This document shows positions 57,349 to 64,000 of a stretch of 64,000 nt of DNA, piece by piece. The DNA lies in the NCBI RefSeq assembly GCF_018873765.1, contig NC_057925.1:46097010-46161009 (forward strand). The letters are read 5' to 3'. The notes under the pieces are model-generated. The model saw only the letters and a list, made by a program, of their open reading frames with translations, did no database searches and was not told the origin of the DNA. Every line of letters starts with the position of its first letter. Positions within the stretch are counted from its first letter, which is position 1. The translations under genes and the position numbers were made by a program. Source of the stretch: Telopea speciosissima (lineage: Eukaryota > Streptophyta > Magnoliopsida > Proteales > Proteaceae).

Positions 57349-58515
57349 ATGGAGCTCTTGAGCTCCACAGTACTCCAGTTCAAGCTCTCCCTCTCGCGTC
57401 TTTCCCCATTATCTGCTACTGTCCCTGTCTCAAGCCATCTCAAATCTAAGAAGACACCCACGAATTATCCAAAGCTCACTTCTGCTTCCTGCCGGTTTCT
57501 TATCCAACGACCTCTAACTCGAAGAAATTTCAGTGATTTCACTGTTTATGCATCCTCTGTTACTGTCAACCCGGAAATGGACAATTTGCCGGCAGATATC
57601 GAGGTTACAGAAACCAAAGAACCTAATTCGCGGGTGAGTTATTAGTTTTTAATACATACTTCTTCCATTTCCCAGAAACTTAACTGTTTTTTTGGTCCCC
57701 TTCTTTTAACCGTTTGTCTGTTCTTTGTCATCTATGCGAATCAGAAGTATGTGTTCTAATGGTTCATCATTGGAATTATGAATGAATTAATTAAATAGAC
57801 GTTAGTTTAGTGTGTTTTGATATTTTCCTTGGAAATTTGAATAATGAACAAATTCAAAAGTTAGTCATTTTATAAATTATTTACTTTGTTCATCTCCTAA
57901 CATGATCAATTCTCTAATATTTGGCTCGACATTGTAATTCCTGGCCCTCTTTGCAGATCCGGTTAAGTGTAAAAGTTCCCCCAGTTGTGTGTGAGGATTG
58001 TTACAAAAGGGTCATTGTGGAGTTTATGAAGAAGGCAAAGGTACTTTGGTATACCTCTTTATTTTCTCCAGTTGCACCTTTCAGCATATAGTCACACACA
58101 CATATACGTTTGAGTTTCAAGGCCCTGCTACTTGGAGTGATGGTAAGGCTTACCTCCAGCCTCCTGCTGTCTGGCATAGTCCAGTTAGTTTGAATTCCTG
58201 CTCAAATTATTTTCTTTTGAAAACACATTCTCATTCTGCTGAGAAAGTATTTAGTTCTAACTAAAACAATGTTTTGCATGTGGACAATGAGCCAATATTT
58301 CAACCAGGTGCCTCTCATTGTCACATCTTATGGCCTTGGATTTGGTTTGCTGTTTGTTTTATTTGGCGGGGTTGTCCACTTATCAGGTACCTGGATTTCG
58401 GCCTGGAAAGAATGTTCCAGAAAGCATCCTTGTAAATTATGTGGGAAAAAAGAACGTACGGCAGGCTACAATTGAATCTATTTTGAAGAGGACTCTTCCA
58501 CATGCCATGTCTTCG
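57349..58515 (+). CDS. Chloroplast trigger-factor-like protein, N-terminal exons, gene continues beyond the window
   Basis: Exons seen are 57349-57633, 57957-58040 and 58387-58515, with GT-AG junctions and all in phase 0. The N-terminus (about 95 residues, rich in Ser, Leu, Thr and Arg) looks like a transit peptide. An in-frame ATG at 57292 is an alternative start. Exon 2 gives VKVPPVVCEDCYKRVIVEFM and exon 3 VPGFRPGKNVPESILVNYVG, which contains the GFRxGK signature of the trigger-factor ribosome-binding domain. Trigger factors bind the ribosome exit and shield nascent chains. Later exons are not found within 58516-64000, so the gene either has a very large intron or is truncated. Confidence 0.75.
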
Positions 58516-59504
58516 GTACGTCGTATCAAATTTCAACTGCTTCTATTTTTTGCTTTACCTTGACTAGAAGCTATTTTCTGGGTTTCTAGTTTTTTTTTTT
58601 TTTCCTTTCGGTTGTAAAGTTAACTCTTAGGGTTCATTGTCAAGTCATCCTTTGTTAGTTTATCTTCGTATATACAATTTCCAACCCCCCAACAACCCTC
58701 CCCCCCAACCAACCAATAAAAAGAGCTTGAGCTGTCAAATGCGAGTTGTTATTTACCTGTGAACAGCATTGATTACTTTTATCAACACTTGGGGAGGTGC
58801 TATCTTCTATCTTTTTTTTTTTTTTAAACTTCTTATCATGATTTTGTTAGAAAGTGTCCTGGAGAATAGTCTGTTTAGCCTTATAGGGGACAGCCAACGA
58901 GTGGGATAGCTCACTGGAGGAGATTCAGTTACATTTAGGGAGAGCAATCATGAATCGATTTCTCTCCTATCAAGGGATTGGTGTCAAGGTGAGACAAAGA
59001 TCAAAAGCTGTTTTGGGAGGAGTTATGGTGTTCATGCTATCCATTGGGGGATCTTTTCTGTTCTGTATCAGGGTTAGCTGTTGACAAAGCTCCATTGTAG
59101 AGTATCAGCTAGGTGGGTCTTATATTTCTTAGATTCCATTCAATCAGTGTTTGTCCAGCTTCTTTTATGGCAGAGTCGAAATTGATTGAGGGTACGAGAA
59201 CTTCAAGGCTTCATATGTCAAAGTTCTGCCTTGTCCTTACAGTAAAGGCGTAATTGATGCTTTCTTTAGGATGGAATCTTTTTCCTTTCCCATGAATGCA
59301 ATCTGGGTTAGGGGAGTATCTTCTATGATTCAGTTTCTTCTTCAACTGGCACTTTGGTTTTAGAGGCCATCTGAGATCAAGAAGGCATGTTATTTATTGC
59401 CTGCTATTAATGGTTGGGTGTTGCAGAGACCTCCTTGCACGTTCTCATCCATTATCCATATTTGGGTATGAGGTCTAGTGTGAAATTTCAGGTGGTGTGG
59501 GGTG
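58516..59504 (+). other. Presumed intron of the trigger-factor-like gene, first part
   Basis: The donor GTACGT is at 58516. No recognised coding element follows. There are T-runs near 58590 and 58810 and a C-rich stretch near 58685-58710. Confidence 0.4.
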
Positions 59505-59655
59505 TTACCTATCATAGTTATCATGGCGTCTGGGCGATCCAAGGCATTGGAGGAGGAAAAAATCAAGGTGACACCAAAAAGGCGTCGCCTAGGCGACCAA
59601 GGTGCACTTCCAGCATAGGGCGCTTGGACAACGCCTTGACAACTATGTTACCTAT
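59505..59655. mobile_element. hAT-type MITE with 8-bp target duplication
   Basis: The element 59513-59647 (135 bp) has imperfect terminal inverted repeats CATAGTTATCATGGCG and CGCCTTGACAACTATG. It is flanked by perfect TTACCTAT on both sides (59505-59512, 59648-59655). An 8-bp duplication points to the hAT superfamily. The interior is rich in GGCG/CGCC motifs such as GCGTCGCCTAGGCGACC. Confidence 0.88.
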
Positions 59656-59832
59656 TATGCTGAAGGAAAAGTTGTTGGGTTAAGGAACTGAACTCCAGGG
59701 CTGGAAAAGTTAGGCCTCTTTTACCTGCTATCTTTTGGTGCATTCAATTGGAAAGAAACAAAGTGGCCATTGGAGGTGACATGGACCTGCTTTTAAGGTG
59801 GCCTTGGTGCAAGATATTATTATTTTTGTTTG

Positions 59833-59941
59833 TGTTGGGAGAATAGTCCCACATCAATTAAATCCCTGAGGCTTTCGGTCACGTTGTATACCTGTGAGTC
59901 CCTCCACCTAACAGTTCGAGCTTTTGAATTGGATATTTACA
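59833..59941 (+). repeat. TRIM 5' LTR
   Basis: A 109-bp terminal repeat with TG...CA ends, followed by the tRNA-Met primer-binding site. Confidence 0.9.
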
Positions 59942-60041
59942 TGGTATCAGAGCAGATCACTTCTGCTGTTCTGCCAGGTTTCGATGCTTGTGCTTCTGTG
60001 CACATGCATGAAGTTTCGTCCTGCCTACATGTGAGAGGGAG

Positions 60042-60148
60042 TGTTGGGAGAATAGTCTCCCATCGGTTACCCTTGAGGCCTTCGATCGCCTCATATACCT
60101 GTGAGTCCCTCCACCTAACAGTTCAAGCTTTTTTAATGAAAATTTACA
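60042..60148 (+). repeat. TRIM 3' LTR
   Basis: A 107-bp terminal repeat preceded by a polypurine tract. It differs from the 5' LTR at many positions between 60058 and 60090 and near its end, so the insertion is not recent. Confidence 0.9.
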
Positions 60149-60153
60149 GTTTG

Positions 60154-60543
60154 CATGGCTTGGAAGGCCGTGTGCTACTCTTGGGGAATTGCCCCTTTAA
60201 AGTATTACTTGTAGTAGTCACAGAAGAAAAAGGAAAAAAGGAAAAATAACAGTCTTTATCAAGTATATGGGATCATGATTAAACTTTAGTATGCTAGCAT
60301 TAGTGTTACAACAAGATATAAGTAAGACTTGCATAATCTTAATGAGTGCTTGTGTCTCATACTTGGCATGATTGATCCGAGTAAAGAAAACTTTACTCTG
60401 TGGCATATCATATAGCTGTACAATCTTTCTTTTGATTTCTATACTTTAAGCTGCATTGTGTGTGTGTGTGTGGCTGTGGGTGGGTGGATATTCTAACATA
60501 TAACCATCCTATTTTTGAGGAACTAGTTGTGCATACATATAAG
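60154..60543 (+). other. Intron-like spacer between TRIM and Gypsy remnant
   Basis: AT-rich non-coding sequence with a GT microsatellite at about 60456-60485. Nothing else is recognised. Confidence 0.4.
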
Positions 60544-61269
60544 TGATGTTGTCCCAGGGTATAACAAGAACTTAAGTATAGGAATATAATGGTAATGTTG
60601 TAAATAAATGGAAATTCTGGACTCCTTTCAGTAAGTTAACTGGATGAGGGACAAAACTGGAAATTCAGGAAAGACTGGGACTAAATAAAAACAAGTTATA
60701 AAGCAAGTGCTATTCTGGGAATTTAAATTGTGGCTAGAGCTAAATTAGAAAATAAATTACATAAATCTCTAATTATCCCTATGCCTAATTACATCAATTG
60801 TCCCGGTTTTGAAAGAACTTGAATCCATTGAATTAGGATGCGAACCCAAGATGCCCTTGTATTATTATCTTGTTGTTAGGGTGGCACGTGTCTCGGGGAA
60901 GACGGTCGAACCGCAACTCAATGAGTGGGAAGGGGAGAGTGATTCATAACTTGAGGAGGAGACGTCGCCAATGAGGCATGTCTGATAACGCATGTGGCGA
61001 CATCAAGTACGTTCGGCTTCCTCACTTAACTTTGATGGTGTTCCGTGTACCATTGTAGAGAATACCAGCATGTCGTTACCAAGGTCGTCTTAGAAGAATG
61101 TCACAGTGTGCCAACGGGATGACTAAGCAAGGCACATGATATTGTAATGGTCCAAACTGCAGATGTACTCGAGCTGAAGGTCCAAAACCTTGCACATGAA
61201 TCTTCTTGAATAGCTACTTCTGTGGAAAGTTGAATGTTCAAACAAATTCAGAAGAGATCAAATTTGCTT

Positions 61270-61590
61270 CTGCCCTGGTATTAACAACTGTATGAACATC
61301 TGTAGAACTAGCACTGTGCAGAAGAATACCCTTCTGTCTGAAGAGGGGAGCTTTCTCAACTAGTCTACTTGAGAATGATGTAAGATTAGCAGAGTGAGCT
61401 TCAACTTCGTCATCATCAGGACCATCATCCTATTAAGGATAACCGTCTAAATTATCTGCATCATCATTGTCATCATTCTCTGCTGATTGCGTCTTGTCTA
61501 TTTTCACGCGACAAGACTATTGGGACATTTGTCACCGAAATGACCCTTCTCGCCACAATTATGGCACACGATGCTCTTCAACCAATCATT
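61270..61590 (-). pseudogene. Gypsy CCHC knuckle and protease remnant
   Basis: A knuckle CHNCGEKGHFGDKC (CX2CX4HX4C, about 61568-61525) is followed by an acidic stretch and HTVVNTRAEANLIS near 61290. This corresponds to the DTGAE active site of Gypsy proteases but with Asn and Arg in place of Asp and Gly, so it is inactive. Confidence 0.55.
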
Positions 61591-61774
61591 GCCTTTGCTA
61601 ACCTCAGGCTTCCTTTTTTCACTCTATGGGACTCGGGCTTCTTGTCTTCGATCTGGGGTGGAGGTTTGTAAGCTGAAAAGTTTTGAGCATGTTCTTCAGA
61701 TAACTATACTTCTCCTTAGCTGTCTTAGCATAAGCAGCTACCACATCAACAGACCTTAAATCACTTTTGGGCAA

Positions 61775-62471
61775 CTCATAGTAGAATCTCGGTATTCAGC
61801 CCACTGATGTATCTTAGAACCCGTTGTTGGTATGTCTCTTGAAGTTGGCACCTCAAAATTTGTGGAATTCTGTCATATAGGAATCCACATCCTTGATGAA
61901 AATTATTTAGTTTGTTAAATAATACCTTCTTATAATTAGGAGGAACAGATTTTTCTTTCAGAATCTGCTTCATGGCCTCCCAATTAGTAACAGGTCCAAA
62001 TCGTCTGATAAGCCTCGAATGTAATACACCATCCCACCGTGAACATGCATATCCAATAAACTTGGTGAGTATGAGCTCACACTTCTTGTCCGGAAAAGAT
62101 TATATGCGAAAATTCTTTCAACTTTTGTAAGCCAATCAAGGAATTCCTCTGGCTCCTTTTCGCCACTGAACTTTGGAACTTTAATCTTGGTGCCATAGTC
62201 TATGTCTGATAACATCTTGGGGTATAGCTGGATCAGGTTGCTGCCTCTGGGGCATATCTTCGATATATAAGACACCAGACTGAACTGGTGTAGACAGTCC
62301 AACTTCTTCTTGTTTTCCAGTCCTTTTCATGATGGCACGAAACTTCGTAAAGAGGCTGTGTATTTCCTCCATGAACTTATCAAGCTTGGCTTCAGTCTTC
62401 TGTAGATTCTCAGCCAGTTCCCTATACAGCTTCTGCAAGTCAGGATTGGTGATGTGAGATTGCCCTGTCAT
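61775..62471 (-). pseudogene. Gypsy gag (relic)
   Basis: It starts MTGQSHITNPDLQKLYREL, with a Glu/Lys-rich probable helix. A frame change leads to IKVPKFSGEKEPEEFLDWL, a typical retrotransposon gag entry, then to SVPPNYKKVLFNKLNNFHQG. Frame breaks lie near 62220 and 61975. Confidence 0.7.
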
Positions 62472-63120
62472 GGTTGGTAATTGCCAGAAAATTCGGCTCT
62501 AATACCAATTGATGTGGTCCTGACCCCTAGGGTTTAGAAACCTTATATGGGTTCGCTATGGGCCCACTCTTTAACAAGATTCCAGGTATAGGAATATAAC
62601 GGTAATGCTGTAAATAAATGGAAATTCTGAACTCCTTTTAGTAAGTTAACTCGATGAAGGGCAAAACTGGAAATTTAGGAAAGATTGGGACTAAACAGAA
62701 ACAAGTTAAGCAAAAGGCTATTCTGGGAATTTTAACTTCATACAGAGATAAATTATAAATCAAATTCATAGAAGAGGAGTTTCATGTAATTATGAGAGTT
62801 GCTGGGCTTACTTGTAAATATTAGGAGTTGATTGTCTTCAACCCCACAGTGGGAGCAATGAGGGCAGAAGACCAGGATTGGTTTCAGATGAGCAAACTCT
62901 TTCACTTAACCATGGATTGACCTGAAATTTAAGGCGAGATATCTCCACTCCCAATCCTTTAAGAAACACTGAACAACAGATCCCAAATCTCTGCCAGCAA
63001 TTGCTGCTGGTCCCAAGCCCGAATAAAGGAGGAGGGTTGGTAAGTCAGGTCGGCAGCCGGCACCGAAAAAACCCTAGCCAAACCCTTTTACATGGATTCA
63101 ACAACCTTATATTATCAACA

Positions 63121-64000
63121 TTGTGCTAGGGCATTCCCCGGCAGAATAAGTGACATGCTATAGTATGTCCCGAGTGTAGTGCAAATTAAGCAAGGGTTAG
63201 CTAGGGCGTCCCTTGTAAGCGACGCGCCGCATCGGCGGCTGGATGCGGTGACAAGTAGGCAAGGGTTCTTGTACATTGGATGAGTGCAGGTAAAGAAGCT
63301 AGTCCAAAAGCATAGGATCGGATTAGCATCTTGGAATATTGGATCTTTAATAGTAAGAGTTTAGAATTGATAGATGTTATGAGGAGAAGAAGGGTAAAAA
63401 AGCTAATGAGTTGGACGACTTTAAACTTTGGTATACAAGGGATAAAAGTAATAGAGGTGGAGTGGGTTTAGTAGTGGATAAAGATTTAAAAAATGATATA
63501 GTGGATGTTAAAAGATTCGGAGATGGGACTATATCCATCAAGCTTGTGTTGGAGAAAGAGGTTGTCAATATAATTAGCGTTTACGTGCCTCAAGTAGGAT
63601 TGGATGAAAGTAGTAAGTTACAAATTAGGGAACAAATGTGAAAAGATTATTATAGGGGGTATTTGAATGGATATGTCGGGAAAGATCGTAGAGGCTATGA
63701 AGCTATCCAGGGAGAATATGGTTTTGGAGAGAGGAATGAGGGGATCTCAGTTTTAGATTTTGTTGTGGCTTATGATGTATCCATTGTAAACACTTACTTT
63801 GGAAAAAGAGAGGAGCATTTAGTTACCTTCAAAAGTGGGCATCATAGTAGCAAAGTAGATTTCTTCCTAACTAGAAGGTCTGATGGATTGTAAAGGACTG
63901 TAAGGTTATACCAGGAGAGAGCCTAACCACACAACATAGATTAGTGGTCATGGATATGCGACTCACTATGCAGAATTGTAAGAAAGGTGAGCTTATTTGC
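63121..64000 (+). pseudogene. RTE-type LINE 5' part with AP-endonuclease domain, runs off the window
   Basis: An upstream GC-rich segment (GACGCGCCGCATCGGCGG) and GGCAAGGGTTCTTGTACATT precede the endonuclease domain, as in plant RTE LINEs. The domain reads ASWNIGSL, FKLWYTRDKSNRGGVGLVVD, IISVYVPQVGLDES, then after a stop NGYVGKDRRGYEAIQGEYGF and VTFKSGHHSSKVDFFLTRR. Stops near 63362 and 63640 make it a relic. Confidence 0.75.

Larger units (their letters stand above)
59833..60148 (+). mobile_element. Complete TRIM retrotransposon (terminal repeats in miniature)
   Basis: LTR1 is 59833-59941 and LTR2 is 60042-60148. Both start TGTTGGGAGAATAGTC and end TTTACA, and both contain CCTGTGAGTCCCTCCACCTA. 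The primer-binding site TGGTATCAGAGC (59942-59953) directly follows LTR1. A purine tract GTGAGAGGGAG (60031-60041) directly precedes LTR2. The target duplication GTTTG is on both sides (59828-59832, 60149-60153). The internal region is only 100 bp and non-coding, so it must be mobilised by another element. Confidence 0.93.
60544..63120 (-). mobile_element. Gypsy retrotransposon remnant (gag and protease only)
   Basis: On the minus strand, a probable 5' LTR (63120-62510) is followed by the primer-binding site TGGTATTAGAGC (62496-62507), gag, a CCHC knuckle and a degenerate protease. A shortened 3' LTR (about 60745-60544) shares more than 150 bp with the 5' LTR (compare 60576-60740 with 62582-62740). 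The pol genes are absent. It lies within the presumed intron of the trigger-factor-like gene. Confidence 0.7.

Noticed and set aside
1..64000. CRISPR arrays, bacterial operons, tRNA or rRNA genes
   Set aside because: None found. The tRNA-like boxes belong to SINEs and the tRNA-complementary words are retroelement primer-binding sites.

Overview
The window is nuclear DNA of a flowering plant. The evidence is two intron-containing nuclear genes with GT-AG introns and N-terminal extensions that look like plastid transit peptides, Au-type SINEs, and plant Copia, Gypsy, L1, RTE, TRIM and MITE elements. Integrated pararetroviruses (Caulimoviridae) of the petuvirus/florendovirus type fill almost half of it. 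The species cannot be fixed from the sequence. A eudicot or other non-grass angiosperm is a reasonable guess and no more.

Positions 1-30074 are a cluster of endogenous pararetrovirus (EPRV) copies. Copies 1 (minus, 1-3913) and 2 (plus, 4479-10474) lie head to head and form a long inverted repeat around a stray reverse-transcriptase fragment (3930-4478). Copy 3 (plus, 10511-13318) follows copy 2 across a TA microsatellite and meets copy 4 (minus, 13319-20071) tail to tail. Copy 5 (minus, 22190-30074) is a clearly different viral lineage. The viral order is leader, movement protein (MP), capsid region with CCHC knuckle, aspartic protease, reverse transcriptase, RNase H, an unnamed Trp-rich tail domain of about 430 residues, and a non-coding promoter/leader region. 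Every copy carries stops, frameshifts or deletions and none looks replication competent. The 5' ends lie at the initiator-tRNA-Met primer-binding site, and several junctions are TA tracts. Two halves of what looks like one Gypsy LTR flank the copy-5 block in opposite orientations (20072-22189 and 30075-30236), which suggests a later inversion.

Positions 30075-39627 are nested LTR retrotransposons: a Gypsy LTR/leader fragment, a minus-strand Copia element broken into pieces, a younger plus-strand Copia inserted into its RNase H with a perfect 5-bp target duplication, and a second insert of unclear type. Positions 39990-40650 hold a decayed RTE LINE.

Positions 41199-58515 hold the host genes. 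A conserved plant protein of unknown function (first exon, minus) is divergent from a five-exon phosphoribosylglycinamide formyltransferase gene (GART/PUR3, 42223-49400), whose promoter and first codons are tandemly duplicated. A chloroplast trigger-factor-like gene starts at 57349, and its last visible intron runs to the window edge filled with a MITE, a complete TRIM, a Gypsy gag fragment and an RTE LINE. Two L1 fragments lie between the genes.

I found no bacterial-style system, CRISPR array or obviously novel gene cassette. The unusual content is the architecture of the viral cluster and the conserved, uncharacterised viral tail domain.
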